Part shown: positions 1 through 10,096 of the stretch, piece by piece
Layout of the letters: each line of letters starts with the position of its first letter
Position numbering within the stretch: position 1 is the first letter of the stretch
Origin: Starkeya sp. ORNL1
GTDB lineage: Bacteria; Pseudomonadota; Alphaproteobacteria; Rhizobiales; Xanthobacteraceae
NCBI RefSeq assembly: GCF_012971745.1
Contig: NZ_CP048834.1
Coordinates: 2,232,001-2,296,000, forward strand
DNA length: 64,000 nucleotides
Reading direction: 5' to 3'
Program-made: the position numbers and the translations under genes
The notes under the pieces: generated by a model
What the model saw: only the letters and a program-made list of their open reading frames with translations
What the model was told of the DNA's origin: nothing
Databases searched by the model: none

Positions 1-275
1 CCGCTGGAAATCGCATCGAGCACGTCGTCCGGCACGTCGGGACCGACGGTGTGGCGCAGATAGTCGCGGCCGCGCGGCAGGTCGGTGATGGAACGGATGC
101 CGCCGCCGGCGCAGATCGAGATGCCGCCGGGATCGGGCATTTTCTCGATCAGCAGCACGCGGGCGCCGGCATCGTGCGCAGCGATCGCCGAGGCGCCGCC
201 GGCAAAGCCGAAGCCGACCACCAGCACGTCCCAGACTTCGTCGAAAGGCTCAGCGGCGGAATGATGAAACGTCAT
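1..275 (-). CDS. FAD-dependent oxidoreductase (fumarate reductase/succinate dehydrogenase flavoprotein type), N-terminal part only
   Basis: Partial gene running off the left edge; 91 codons from the ATG at 275 are visible. The N-terminus carries a dinucleotide-binding fold, DVLVVGFGFAGGASAIAA (GxGxxG), followed by an acidic strand end in VLLIEKMPDPGG, then a glycine-rich CAGGGIRS stretch. This is the typical start of flavoproteins of the fumarate-reductase/3-ketosteroid-dehydrogenase family. Only 13 bases separate it from the upstream permease gene, so it is probably the distal gene of the same operon. It would oxidise or reduce a small organic substrate whose identity cannot be read from this fragment. 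The family call is fairly secure, the reaction is not. Confidence 0.8.
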   Translation of the reverse strand, partial: MTFHHSAAEPFDEVWDVLVVGFGFAGGASAIAAHDAGARVLLIEKMPDPGGISICAGGGIRSITDLPRGRDYLRHTVGPDVPDDVLDAISS

Positions 276-288
276 GACGGGTACTCGA

Positions 289-2024
289 TCAGTGAACGGC
301 CGCGGTCTTCTTCCGCGTGAAGACGCGGATCAGGCCGAGGATGGAAATGCAGACGGTGACGATGACGACCGAGAGCGCGGCGGCGAGCTCGATGGCGCCG
401 TCCTCGATGAACTGGATGACGACGGTGGGCATCACCTGCGTGTCCGCCTGGGTGAGGATGGCGGACATCGACAGCTCGCGCAGGCTCAGCGAGAACACCA
501 GCACCCAGGCGATGCCGACCGCGCCGCGCATCAGCGGGAAGGTCACGTCCTTCAGCCCGCGCAGCCAGCCGGCGCCGGAGATGCGCGCCGCCTCTTCCAG
601 ATCGGTCGAGAGCTGCTGGATGCCGTTCCTCACCAGCACGAAGGCGATGGGCAGCAGCTTGCCGGCATAGGCGATGAGGATCAGCGTCAGCGTGCCGTAG
701 AACAGGTTGACGTAGCCCATCAGGATTCCCACCGCATAGGCGATGGAGGGGAAGCCATAGGCCACCATCACCAGGAAGGTGATGACCTCGCGCCCGAAGA
801 AGCGGATACGCTCTACCACCCAGCCCAGCACCAGGCCGAGCGTGGCGCACACCGTTGCCGTCGCCAGCGCCAGCAGCAGGCTGTTGAGGATCGAGGCGCG
901 GGCCACGAACTCGCCATCGAAGATCAGGGCGTAATGCTTGGTGACGAGGTTGCTCAGCGTGATGTCGGCGCCGAAGGACGACAGCACCGAGAGCAGGAAC
1001 AGCGAGCCGATCGGCAGGATCGCGGTGGCGAACACCACGAGGACGCAGAAGGCGCCGGCCACCCAGCGCCACGGCCCGAGCTTCGTCACCTGATCAGAGG
1101 TCGCCTTGCCGGTGAGGGTGCGGAAATTCTCGGCGCGGATGGCGTATTTCTGGATCAGGATGCTCACCGCGGTGAACACCAGGATCGGCATCGCCACCGC
1201 CGCCGCATAATTGAACTGCGGCGGGAATTTCAACAGGTCGTAGATCTTGGTGGTGAGCACCGAGAAATTGGCCATGGTGCCGATGGCGGCCGGCGCGCCG
1301 AACGAGGACAGCGCGTCGAGCATCACCAGTATGACGGCGGAGAGGATGGCCGGGCGCACCAGCGGCAGCGTGATGGTGAGCGCGGTGCGCAGCTTGCCGG
1401 CACCGAGGACACGCGCTGCCTGCTCATTGCTGGCGTCGACATTGGCGAGCGCCGCGCTCACCGCGAAGAACACCAGCGGATACACCCCGACGATCTCGAT
1501 GAAGACGAGGCCGCTGAAGCTCATGATGTTGAGCGGCGCGTGCTCGAAGCCGAGATAGCGGATCGCCAGCGTGTTGAGGTAGCCGGAGTTCGGCGCCGCC
1601 AGGAAGATCCAGGAGATCACCGAGATGAAGGTCGGGATCACGAAAGAGACGCCGGCGGCGAGCGCCACCAGGCTCTTGCCCGGCGCATCGGTGCGGGCGA
1701 CGATCCAGGCCAGCGGGATGCCGAGCGCGCAGGCACCGAGCGTCACCAATGCGACCAGCTCGGCGGAGTTCAGCACCGCCTGCCACATGCCGCGGCGGTT
1801 GAACGCCTTGGCGAAGGTGTCGAAGGTCAAGTTGCCCTGCGCGTCGATGAGGCTGTAGCCGGCCAGCAGCACCAGCGGATAGGCGATCAACGCCAGCAAT
1901 ATGGCAATCGAGCTGCCGATGACTAGGAGCTTCACCGGCTGCAGGCCGGAGAGCCGGCGCAGCAGCGAAACGTCGGTGCTCAGGAAGCTGCGCGAGGCGA
2001 GCGAATGCGGGGCGCTGATCTCGC

Positions 2025-2028
<4 letters not shown>
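289..2028 (-). CDS. ABC transporter permease, two fused permease domains (Fe3+/spermidine/putrescine type)
   Basis: A 579-residue inner-membrane protein with two homologous binding-protein-dependent permease halves. Each has its cytoplasmic EAA loop, ARVLGAGKLRTALTITLPL near residue 220 and ARISGAGWLRGLKDVTFPL near residue 500, the surfaces that dock on the ATPase. The architecture matches FbpB/ThiP-like permeases. I start at the ATG at 2028, which overlaps the TGA of the upstream ATPase gene, rather than at the far upstream start that would run into that gene. Translational coupling with the ATPase is expected. No binding-protein gene is visible in the window for this unit. The substrate is unknown (iron, polyamine, thiamine and phosphonate carriers all look like this). 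Confidence 0.92.
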
Positions 2029-3176
<1,148 letters not shown>

Positions 3177-3219
3177 GAGAAGCTCCTGACGGCGCAGATG
3201 GCGGGGGGATCGGACAGTT

Positions 3220-4557
3220 TCAGGCGGAGCGGGCGTAGCGGCTCTGCGGCCGGTTGAGCCCGTAATGGTCGCGCAGCGTCCGGCCCTCATATTCGGTACG
3301 GAACAGGCCGCGGCGCTGCAGGATCGGCACGACATGGTCGACGAAGGCGGCAAGGCCGCCCGGGGAATGCGCGGGCATGATGTTGAAGCCGTCGGCCGCG
3401 CGGTTCTCCACCCAGTGCTGGATGTGGTCGGCGATGGCTTCGGGGGTGCCGGTCAGCACCTTGTGGCCACGCCCGCCGGCAAGGCGCCGCAGCAGCTGGC
3501 GCAGCGTCGGGCGCTCGCGCTCGACCACATTGAGGATGATCTGCGAGCGGCTCTGCGCGCCCTGCACCGTCTTCGGGCTGGGGAAGGCCTCGACCGGGAT
3601 GCGCTCGTCGAGCGGGAAGACGCTGAAGTCGAAGCCGTCGAAGCGCTGCGAGAGATGCTTCAGCCCGACCTCGGGAAGCGTGAGGTCGTTGAGCTGCTCC
3701 TCCAGCGCGTTCGCCTCGGCCTGCGTCGAGCCGAGGATCGGCGAGAGGCCGGGCAGGATCTTGATGCGCGAGGGATCGCGGCCGATACCGACGGCGCGGC
3801 TCTTCACATCGGCATAGAAGGCCTGAGCCTCGTCCAGCTCCTGCTGCGCGGTGAAGATGGCCTCGGCATAGCGAGCGGCAAAGCCCCTGCCCTCGTCCGA
3901 GGAGCCGGCCTGCACCAGCACCGGATTGCCCTGCGGCGGACGCGGAATGTCGAGCGGGCCGCGCACCCGGAACTCCTCGCCGCCATGCTCGATGGGGTGG
4001 ATGCGGGCGGTGTCGGCATAGACGCCGCGGGTGCGGTCATAGACCCGGGCATCATCCTCCCAGCTGTCCCACAGCTTGCGCACCACCTCGACATATTCGG
4101 TGGCGCGGCGGTAGCGGTCGGAGTGCGAGTTGCGCTGCTCCAGGCCGAAATTGCCGGCGGCTTCCGCCGACCAGGAGGTGACGATGTTCCAGCCGGCGCG
4201 CCCACCGCTGATATGGTCGAGCGAGGCGAATTGCCGGGCGAGATTATAGGGCTCGGAATAGGTGGTGGAGGCAGTGGCGATCAGGCCGATGCGCTCGGTG
4301 GCGCCGGCCAGCGCGGCGAGCAGGGTCAACGGCTCCAGCTTGCCCTGCGCCACATGCTTCACGCTGCGGCCGATGGCGAGCTGGTCGGCGAGGAACAGCG
4401 AATCGAACTTGCCGCGCTCGGCCACAGCCGCCAGCTCGCGATAGAAGCCGACATCGGTGGTGCGCTCCGGCTCGCTGCCGGGATAGAGCCACGCCGCCTC
4501 GTGATGGCCCGTGCCGTGGACGAAGACGTTCAAATGCAGATGCGGGCGGTCGGTCAC
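3220..4557 (-). CDS. NtaA/SnaA/DszA-family FMNH2-dependent monooxygenase
   Basis: A 445-residue bacterial-luciferase-like TIM barrel of the nitrilotriacetate monooxygenase component A / DszA / SnaA subfamily. Diagnostic stretches are HGTGHHEAAWLYPGSEP near the N-terminus, FDSLFLADQLAIG, the substrate/flavin loop SGGRAGWNIVTSW, and VLVQAGSSDEGRGFAA. These enzymes use reduced FMN from a separate reductase to oxygenate N- or S-containing organic substrates or aromatics. It lies upstream of, and in line with, the ATPase-permease-flavoprotein genes, so the unit probably imports and oxidises one compound. No flavin reductase gene is adjacent; a general cellular reductase may serve. Confidence 0.9.
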   Translation of the reverse strand: MTDRPHLHLNVFVHGTGHHEAAWLYPGSEPERTTDVGFYRELAAVAERGKFDSLFLADQLAIGRSVKHVAQGKLEPLTLLAALAGATERIGLIATASTTYSEPYNLARQFASLDHISGGRAGWNIVTSWSAEAAGNFGLEQRNSHSDRYRRATEYVEVVRKLWDSWEDDARVYDRTRGVYADTARIHPIEHGGEEFRVRGPLDIPRPPQGNPVLVQAGSSDEGRGFAARYAEAIFTAQQELDEAQAFYADVKSRAVGIGRDPSRIKILPGLSPILGSTQAEANALEEQLNDLTLPEVGLKHLSQRFDGFDFSVFPLDERIPVEAFPSPKTVQGAQSRSQIILNVVERERPTLRQLLRRLAGGRGHKVLTGTPEAIADHIQHWVENRAADGFNIMPAHSPGGLAAFVDHVVPILQRRGLFRTEYEGRTLRDHYGLNRPQSRYARSA

Positions 4558-4796
4558 GTTGCGGGTCCATCTGGCGGCGCCGCGAGCGTCAAATAACGTC
4601 TAACGGCTGTGATACATGCTAATTCCCGGCATCCTAATTCAGTTTCTCTTATTGTCTACAGAGAATATGGATTATATGCCGCAGATATTCCCGCGGCGCG
4701 TGCGCGGCGCAGGCATGTGGCGGGCTGTTCACATTCTCCGCTATTTGGTGGACGGGATGATCTGCGCGGTTGAAAACCACCGCAATCCGGCTACGC

Positions 4797-4846
4797 CTAG
4801 AGCCCTATCCGCTCGGATGGAAGCATCTGAGCGGATAGGGCTCTAG
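4797..4846. repeat. 23-bp-arm inverted repeat
   Basis: The left arm CTAGAGCCCTATCCGCTCGG continues to 4819 and is mirrored by 4824-4846 with one mismatch around a four-base loop GAAG. There is no T-run after either arm, so it is a palindromic repeat or RNA stem rather than a clear intrinsic terminator. It sits about 150 bases upstream of the response regulator start. Confidence 0.7.
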
Positions 4847-4874
4847 GTTCAATACGCTGGAGCATGTTCTGATC

Positions 4875-4896
4875 GCAAAAGTCTTCCAACTTTTGC
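4875..4896. repeat. GCAAAAGT...ACTTTTGC short palindrome
   Basis: GCAAAAGT at 4875-4882 and ACTTTTGC at 4889-4896 are perfect 8-bp arms around a 6-base spacer, embedded between the related words GAGCATG and GAGCATA. I recall small elements of this form scattered through rhizobial intergenic DNA; that link is from memory, not a search. Confidence 0.55.
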
Positions 4897-4999
4897 GGAG
4901 CATACTCTAGAGCCCTGTCCGGCCTGCCGAAGATGGTTTGATGATCCAGCGCTCCCGCTTGTCGCACGACACAACGGCGCCCTGTTCGCGGGCGGCGTC

Positions 5000-6178
5000 G
5001 TGAGCGCTGCCAGGGCCAACATCCTCGTTGTCGACGATATCGAGGACAATCGGAACATATTGATCCGCCGGATGCGCCGCCTCGGCGTCGAGGGATGCGC
5101 CGAGGCCGCGGACGGCGTCGCGGCGCTGGAGCATATCCGCGCCAATCCTGTGGATCTCGTGCTGCTCGACGTGATGATGCCGCGCATGGGCGGCGTCGAG
5201 GTGCTGGAGACCTTGAAGCAGGAAGGCCGGCTGGAGGACACCTCGGTGATCATGATCTCGGCGGCGTCCGAGATCGAGACCGTGGTGCGCTGTCTCGAAC
5301 TCGGCGCCGACGATTATCTGCCGAAGCCGTTCGACCCCGCGATCCTGCGGGCCCGGGTCGGCTCGGTGCTGGAGAAGAAGTTCCTGCGCGCCGAGGTCCG
5401 CGCGCAGCTCAAGCGCCTGGAGGCCGAGCTCGCCCATGCCAGGCGCCAGCAGCTCGCCATGGTGCCGACCGACTTCCGCGCGCTGGAAGGCCGGCTCGAC
5501 ATCCACGCCATCATGCGCCCGGCCTATGAGGTCGGCGGCGACCTCTATGACTTCTTCTTCCTGACGCCCGACGTGGTCTGCCTCGCCATTGGCGACGTCT
5601 CCGGCAAGGGCATGCCGGCGGCGTTGTTCATGGCGCGCACCCGCAGCCTGCTGCGCGCCGGGGCCTTGCAGTTCCAGTCGATCGCCGGGCGCCCGCCATT
5701 GCCGTCCGAGCTTGCCACGCTGCTCAATGAGGAGCTGTGCAAGAACAATGACGACTGCATGTTCATGACGCTGATCGCCGGTTTCCTCGATCTGGCGAGC
5801 GGCAGCTTCTCCTATGTCAATGCCGGCCATCTGCCACCGCTGCTGCTGCGCGCTTCCGGCGCCCGCGAGGTGGATTCCACCGTCGACCCGCCGCTCGGCG
5901 TCGCCGACGACATCGTCTATCGCGACAATGTCATTCAGCTGGCGCTGGAGGACGCGCTGGTCTTCATCACCGACGGGCTGTCGGAGATGGAGGATGTCGA
6001 CCAGAACATGTATTCGGCCGCGCGGCTGCTGAAGGACCTCACCGAAGTACCGGGCTTGTCCGCCTGCACCATTGCCGAGCACCTCGTCGCCTGCGTCTTC
6101 GCCCATGCCGACGTCGCGCCGCAGTTCGACGACGTCACCGTGCTGGCGCTGCGGCGGGTGGCCTCTGCCGTTACCTAA
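5000..6178 (+). CDS. Response regulator with PP2C/SpoIIE-type serine phosphatase output (RsbU/RssB-like)
   Basis: A 392-residue two-domain protein starting at a GTG. Residues 1-125 are a receiver domain: acidic pocket VVDDIED, phospho-acceptor Asp in LVLLDVMMP, conserved Lys in LPKPFDP. A short helical linker (about 130-155) leads to a PP2C_SIG phosphatase domain with metal-binding blocks GGDLYDFF, GDVSGKGMPAAL, NAGHLPP and TDGLSEMED. Such proteins dephosphorylate an anti-sigma-factor antagonist in partner-switching stress signalling, or act on other phosphoproteins. No antagonist or anti-sigma gene is adjacent, so the partner is unknown. It stands alone, with a palindromic repeat directly downstream. 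Confidence 0.93.
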   Translation: MSAARANILVVDDIEDNRNILIRRMRRLGVEGCAEAADGVAALEHIRANPVDLVLLDVMMPRMGGVEVLETLKQEGRLEDTSVIMISAASEIETVVRCLELGADDYLPKPFDPAILRARVGSVLEKKFLRAEVRAQLKRLEAELAHARRQQLAMVPTDFRALEGRLDIHAIMRPAYEVGGDLYDFFFLTPDVVCLAIGDVSGKGMPAALFMARTRSLLRAGALQFQSIAGRPPLPSELATLLNEELCKNNDDCMFMTLIAGFLDLASGSFSYVNAGHLPPLLLRASGAREVDSTVDPPLGVADDIVYRDNVIQLALEDALVFITDGLSEMEDVDQNMYSAARLLKDLTEVPGLSACTIAEHLVACVFAHADVAPQFDDVTVLALRRVASAVT

Positions 6179-6203
6179 AGCCGGGCCGACTATTCCAGAT
6201 CGC

Positions 6204-6293
6204 CCTCATCCCCTGGCTTGACCCGGGGATCCAGGCTTGGAACCGGGCGTCGGCGGCCTGGCTGGATCCCCGGGTCAAGCCCCGGGGATGAGG
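6204..6293. repeat. Large inverted repeat between convergent genes (family B), possible bidirectional terminator
   Basis: CTTGACCCGGGGATCCAG in the left arm (6204-6234) is mirrored by CTGGATCCCCGGGTCAAG in the right arm (6262-6293) around a 27-base spacer. The arms continue into CCTCATCCCC and its complement. It lies in the 129-base gap between two convergent genes. A close relative is at 48050-48137, so it belongs to a dispersed family rather than being specific to these genes. Confidence 0.75.
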
Positions 6294-6307
6294 AAGAATA
6301 AGCGTAC

Positions 6308-8467
6308 TCAGATCCCGCAATCGGACGGCAGCGGATCGCCGGGCGCGACCACCAGACCATCGATGCTGAAGCTCGAACCCGCGCCCTGTGTCAGCGAGCC
6401 GAACGGCGCGCTGCACCGGGACGGTACGTCCGAGGTGACGATGTTGCCGTTGAAGTTCTCGATCGGGCCCAGGATGTTGACCGCCGCGGCATTGCCGCCC
6501 TCGACCCGTACATTGTCGAAGCTGACATCGCTGATCGGGCCGCCGAAGAAGCCGCTGCTATCGCCATAGAGGAAGAAGCCGCCGCTATAGCCGCCGTCGC
6601 GGATGCTGACGTTGGTGAAGCTCACATGGCTCGACGGGTTCATGAACACGCCGGCATTGAGCGGGTTGTCGATGAACACATTGGCCACATCGATGCGGGT
6701 ATTGACCTCGCCGACCGAGGGCGGCCCGAACATCAGGCCATTGGCGCCGCCCTTCAGCACCATGCCGTCAATCGACAGGTCGGCGACCGAGAGCATCACC
6801 ACGAGATCCATGGAGCGCTCCAGCGCGGAATTGTCGACCGTGACATTGCGCAGGCTCATGTCCTGGACCCCAACCAGCGTGATCCCCTCGCGATAGGAGT
6901 TGGTGATCGAGACATTCTCCACCGTGATCCGCTCGCTCTGGATCAGGGTCGGGAATTCCCAGTCGTCGGTGTCGAAATCATTGGCGACGAACAGGCCGAA
7001 AGTGACGTTCTCGATCGCGACGTCGCGGATGGTGAGATCCTTCACCCCCACCGCGGCGATCGCCGCGTAGTGAATGGTGTCGGGCTCGTCATATTTGAAG
7101 CTGCATTCCTCGTCCTCGATACCGCAAATGGTGAGGTCGTGAATGCGCGAGGCGGTGATGGTCGCGCCTTCGACATCGAACAGCTGGATGCCGTCGCTGC
7201 TGGTCCCGGCAATGTCGACCTCGCGCAACACCACGCCATCGACACCGCTGCCGGCAATGCCGTCGCGCCCCCCACGTACCGCGAGGCCGGCAACGGCGCT
7301 CTGGTCGCCCAGCCCGATCACGTCGGCATCGGGGTCGGTAACGGTGATCGTCGCCGCCGGCGCGCTGGAGCGGAACACCGCGGTGCCGCCGCTCGACGCG
7401 CCGCGCACTTCCACCGCCGCACCGCCGCCGAGCAGGAACTGGCCGGTGCCGAGCTGTACGGTGGAATCGACCGCGATCTCCCCGCCCGCCAGCACCAGCG
7501 CGCCGTCGCCGGCATCCTCCAGCGCGTCATTGATCGCGTCGGCATCATCACCGCTGCCCACGCGCACCACCTTGCCGGCGGCGTGGCCGGTCTCGACATA
7601 GATCGCGGTCTCGGCCTTGCCGGTGGCGCCGATGTGGGTGCGGATGGCGTCGGCACGCTCGACCCGGCGATAGAGCGGGTCATAGGGCGCCTGGTTGCCG
7701 GTGGCGCCGAGCGGCACGCGCAGCCGGGCGAGGAAGGTACCCTGCACGTCGCGCTCGTCGTCATAGCTGACGCCGGCAATCAGAGTGAAGCGCGAGCCAT
7801 TGCCGAGGGCGGGCAGGCCGGCGCGGGAGAATTCGAGCCGCGCCGAGACGCCGGGCACATCCTCGACATCCTCGCCCTGGTACCAGTAGCCGCCGGCGAA
7901 AGCCTTGAGCTGGGTGAGGTCGTCCGGCGCGAACACCGGCAGCCGGTAACCGATCTCGCCGTCGAAACCGCGCATCGCGGTCTCCTCGCCGGCGCGGAAC
8001 ACCAGCGTATTGGCCTCGATCAGCGCGGCATTGGCGCTGGCGACCGCGGCATCCACCGAGCCGACCGGCAGATAGGCATTGGCGCGCACTTCCCAGTCGC
8101 GGCTCAGCGCTTCCAGGCCGATGCCGAGCTGGCCGAAATCATTGTCGTGGTCGCTGTGCAGATAGTCGAAATAGGCATTGGCGCCGAGCGTCCAGACCTC
8201 GTCATAGCGCACCCGGTAGCCGGTGCCGATCGAGCCCTGCGTCACCTTCTGGTCGCCACCGAAGCTGGCGCGCAGATCGGCGAACCAGAGATTGTCGCCG
8301 CCACCGAGCAGTGGAATGAAAAGGTCGAGCGTGCCGAGCGGATTGTCGTCGATCGTGCCGATGGAGGCCTCGATACTGGCGGGCTCGGGCAGGCCCTGCT
8401 GCGCCTGGGCGAGGCCGGGCATCGCCATTGGAGCTATGATGACCGCGGAGAGAACCATGCGCCGCAT
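6308..8467 (-). CDS. Inverse-autotransporter-like outer-membrane beta-barrel protein with right-handed parallel beta-helix
   Basis: A 719-residue exported protein. Residues 1-22 form a Sec signal ending GLAQAQ. About residues 30-255 look like the inverse autotransporter (intimin/invasin) barrel, with alternating aromatic/glycine strands such as LGANAYFDYLHSDHD, GLEALSRDWEVRANAYLPV and FDGEIGYRLPVF, closing with the family-typical YDPLYRRVERADAIRTHIG. From about 300 to 690 follows a series of parallel beta-helix coils rich in I/V-x-N-V-x-I/V repeats (ITVENVSITN, LSIDGMVLKG). The passenger would be displayed on the surface; adhesion or glycan binding is only a guess. No LysM or Ig-like repeats are seen. 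An AT-rich stretch at 8550-8600 probably holds its promoter. Confidence 0.75.
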   Translation of the reverse strand: MRRMVLSAVIIAPMAMPGLAQAQQGLPEPASIEASIGTIDDNPLGTLDLFIPLLGGGDNLWFADLRASFGGDQKVTQGSIGTGYRVRYDEVWTLGANAYFDYLHSDHDNDFGQLGIGLEALSRDWEVRANAYLPVGSVDAAVASANAALIEANTLVFRAGEETAMRGFDGEIGYRLPVFAPDDLTQLKAFAGGYWYQGEDVEDVPGVSARLEFSRAGLPALGNGSRFTLIAGVSYDDERDVQGTFLARLRVPLGATGNQAPYDPLYRRVERADAIRTHIGATGKAETAIYVETGHAAGKVVRVGSGDDADAINDALEDAGDGALVLAGGEIAVDSTVQLGTGQFLLGGGAAVEVRGASSGGTAVFRSSAPAATITVTDPDADVIGLGDQSAVAGLAVRGGRDGIAGSGVDGVVLREVDIAGTSSDGIQLFDVEGATITASRIHDLTICGIEDEECSFKYDEPDTIHYAAIAAVGVKDLTIRDVAIENVTFGLFVANDFDTDDWEFPTLIQSERITVENVSITNSYREGITLVGVQDMSLRNVTVDNSALERSMDLVVMLSVADLSIDGMVLKGGANGLMFGPPSVGEVNTRIDVANVFIDNPLNAGVFMNPSSHVSFTNVSIRDGGYSGGFFLYGDSSGFFGGPISDVSFDNVRVEGGNAAAVNILGPIENFNGNIVTSDVPSRCSAPFGSLTQGAGSSFSIDGLVVAPGDPLPSDCGI

Positions 8468-8619
8468 GCTGGAGCTTCCCTGTTCCGCCGCCGGAACCGC
8501 CCGGCCGCACAGAGACGCCGCGATAGCACCGTAACGCAGCGGAAGGAACGAAGAACGACTCTAATCTATTGATATAACAACAGATTTAGAATTTCTCCGA
8601 ATCCAGACAGGCGCACCAT

Positions 8620-9141
8620 TCAGGCGATCAGCAAGCCGGAAACGGTCACTTCGTGGCAATCGTCCGCCGTGCCGTCCTGTGAGGACTGCACGAAGAACAG
8701 GCTCTCGCCACTTAGCGCGATGATCGGCGTGTGCCAGACGCCTTTGCGATAGATGATGCCGCCGCCGGCCGGCACCCGGAATGCGCGCAGGGAGGCAAGG
8801 TCCGGCCCGCCATCCGGTCCCGCCAGACACACCGCCAGCGCAAAGGCACCGCCGCGCATGGAGATGATGGTCTGCTCGGAGAAGGGATGGCGCTCCACGA
8901 GATCGACGGCCAGCGGCAGGCTCTGCGGGCGGGCCTCGAACATTGACGCGACAAGCCGGCTGCCAGGGCGGCTGTCGGGTGCGAACGCCGCGACATCATG
9001 GCGGAGCGCAGTGCCCGCATTCACCCGCTGGGCATTGGGATCGGCGGCCCGCAGCACATGGCCGAAAGGGCGGAATTGCTCGCCGTCGATCGGCTGGAGT
9101 TCGAGGGTCGGCGCCGCGGCCCACGTGAAATTTTCAGTCAA
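8620..9141 (-). CDS. allA: Ureidoglycolate lyase (AllA family)
   Basis: A 173-residue cupin-fold protein of usual AllA length (about 160-175). It carries the family blocks LELQPIDGEQFRPFGHV at the N-terminus, VERHPFSEQTIISM in the middle and RAFRVPAGGGIIYRKGVWH near the C-terminus. AllA splits ureidoglycolate to glyoxylate and urea, the last carbon-skeleton step of allantoin catabolism. It is divergent from a GntR regulator and lies close to a PuuE-like hydrolase, which fits a ureide-degradation region. The canonical allantoicase/allantoate genes are not in the window, so the natural substrate could be a related ureido acid. Confidence 0.88.
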   Translation of the reverse strand: MTENFTWAAAPTLELQPIDGEQFRPFGHVLRAADPNAQRVNAGTALRHDVAAFAPDSRPGSRLVASMFEARPQSLPLAVDLVERHPFSEQTIISMRGGAFALAVCLAGPDGGPDLASLRAFRVPAGGGIIYRKGVWHTPIIALSGESLFFVQSSQDGTADDCHEVTVSGLLIA

Positions 9142-9230
9142 GCACGCCTCGGTTCACTAGCTTTGCCCGGCTCGCAACCGTAGCAATGTCGGTCCAAGCG
9201 ATGATGGTCGGGCAGCGCCAAATTTGGTCT

Positions 9231-9239
9231 GGTCAGACC
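9231..9239. promoter_or_regulatory. Putative GntR/FadR-type operator GGTCAGACC
   Basis: GGTCAGACC lies in the allA/regulator divergent intergenic region, 46 bases before the regulator start, directly next to a second partial copy (GGTCTGGTC at 9226-9234). The same near-palindrome GGTC[A/T]GACC recurs at 9322 and four times upstream of the operon starting at 22122. FadR-family regulators bind motifs of the TGGT-N3-ACCA kind, so I infer this is the binding site of the adjacent regulator. Confidence 0.6.
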
Positions 9240-9285
9240 GGCAGCGCAGTGACATTATCCCTCGTGATTCCTGAAATGTAGTGAC

Positions 9286-10047
9286 ATGCGAAAAGTCGCG
9301 CAAGACAATCCAGATCACATTGGTCAGACCGCGCCGGCGGCGAAGCGCAAGCGGGAACCGGCGCCCACCGCGGCCCAGATGGCGGTGACTGCCCTGCAGA
9401 AAATGATCGAGGAAGAGCAACTGGCGCCAAGCGCGCCGCTGCCGCCGCAGCGCGAACTGGCCAAGGAGCTCGATGTCAGCCGCGCCACCTTGCGCGAAGC
9501 CTTGTCGATCCTCGCCACCATCGGTCTGGTCTCGATCGAGCCCGGCCGCGGCACCTTCGTGCGCGCCAAGAACGATGCCGGCGAACTGACGCCGGCACCG
9601 TCCTGGCGCTTCGCCGCCCGCTATTCGCCGGCCGAGGTCTACCAGTTCCGCTACATCGCCGAGAGCCATGCCGCCCAGCTCGCGGCGATGAACCACACCG
9701 ATGCCGAGATCGAGGAATTGCAGGAGAACCTGCAAAGCTTCCGCCGCGCCGCGCGCGAGCTCGATTTCGCCGCCTTCGCGCAGATCGATTTCGAGTTCCA
9801 CAAGCTCATCATGCGCTTCTCGCGCAACCGGCTGCTCGCCGACATGCATGACAGCTTCGCCCGCATCCTGCTGGAGAGCACGCGGCTGCCGGTGAAGCGG
9901 GACAAATTGTGGGATCCGGTCATGGAGCACGAGCGCATCGTCGAGGCGCTCACCATGAGCGACCCGGAAGGCGCCGGCTACTATATGCGCCGGCATCTCA
10001 GCCGCACCGCGGACCGCGTCGGCATCACCATCACCGAGTTCGTCTGA
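9286..10047 (+). CDS. FadR/GntR-family transcriptional regulator with FCD domain
   Basis: A 253-residue regulator. Residues about 28-95 form the winged helix ([25 protein letters not shown], then the wing [12 protein letters not shown]) and about 105-235 the all-helical FCD ligand/metal domain, with histidines in the expected helices ([19 protein letters not shown]). The first 27 residues are a variable extension, and an operator-like GGTCAGACC lies inside their codons (9322-9330). A downstream start at the ATG at 9379 is possible, although neither start has a strong ribosome-binding site. Probably autoregulated and controlling the flanking ureide and transport genes. Confidence 0.9.
   Translation: MRKVAQDNPDHIGQTAPAAKRKREPAPTAAQMAVTALQKMIEEEQLAPSAPLPPQRELAKELDVSRATLREALSILATIGLVSIEPGRGTFVRAKNDAGELTPAPSWRFAARYSPAEVYQFRYIAESHAAQLAAMNHTDAEIEELQENLQSFRRAARELDFAAFAQIDFEFHKLIMRFSRNRLLADMHDSFARILLESTRLPVKRDKLWDPVMEHERIVEALTMSDPEGAGYYMRRHLSRTADRVGITITEFV
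9322..9330. promoter_or_regulatory. Second GGTCAGACC operator-like site, inside the annotated 5' end of the regulator gene
   Basis: TTGGTCAGACC occurs 91 bases downstream of the first site and within codons 12-15 of the regulator as annotated. Either it is an intragenic operator for autorepression or the true start lies further downstream. Identity of the nine bases with the other sites is exact. Confidence 0.5.
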
Positions 10048-10096
10048 CCCTCACCGCGCCGGCACGCAGCGGCGCCTGTTCGGAAAAGGAGAGCCC

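Larger units (their letters stand above)
4558..4999. other. Intergenic region between divergent genes, with two inverted repeats
   Basis: The 442 bases separate the monooxygenase (minus) from the response regulator (plus). The part at about 4600-4690 is AT-richer than the surroundings and probably carries the promoters. A 76-codon ORF at 4616-4846 has no clear ribosome-binding site, no family resemblance and ends inside a hairpin, so I do not call it. Two inverted repeats (4797-4846 and 4875-4896) occupy the right half. Confidence 0.5.

Noticed and set aside
274..1926. 550-codon plus-strand frame
   Set aside because: Antisense shadow of the fused permease, which has clear membrane helices and two EAA loops.
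4616..4846. 76-codon ORF in the intergenic region
   Set aside because: No Shine-Dalgarno, no family, and its end falls inside an inverted repeat.
6626..8572. 648-codon open frame on the plus strand
   Set aside because: Opposite the autotransporter-like gene; no domain, low-complexity composition typical of antisense frames.
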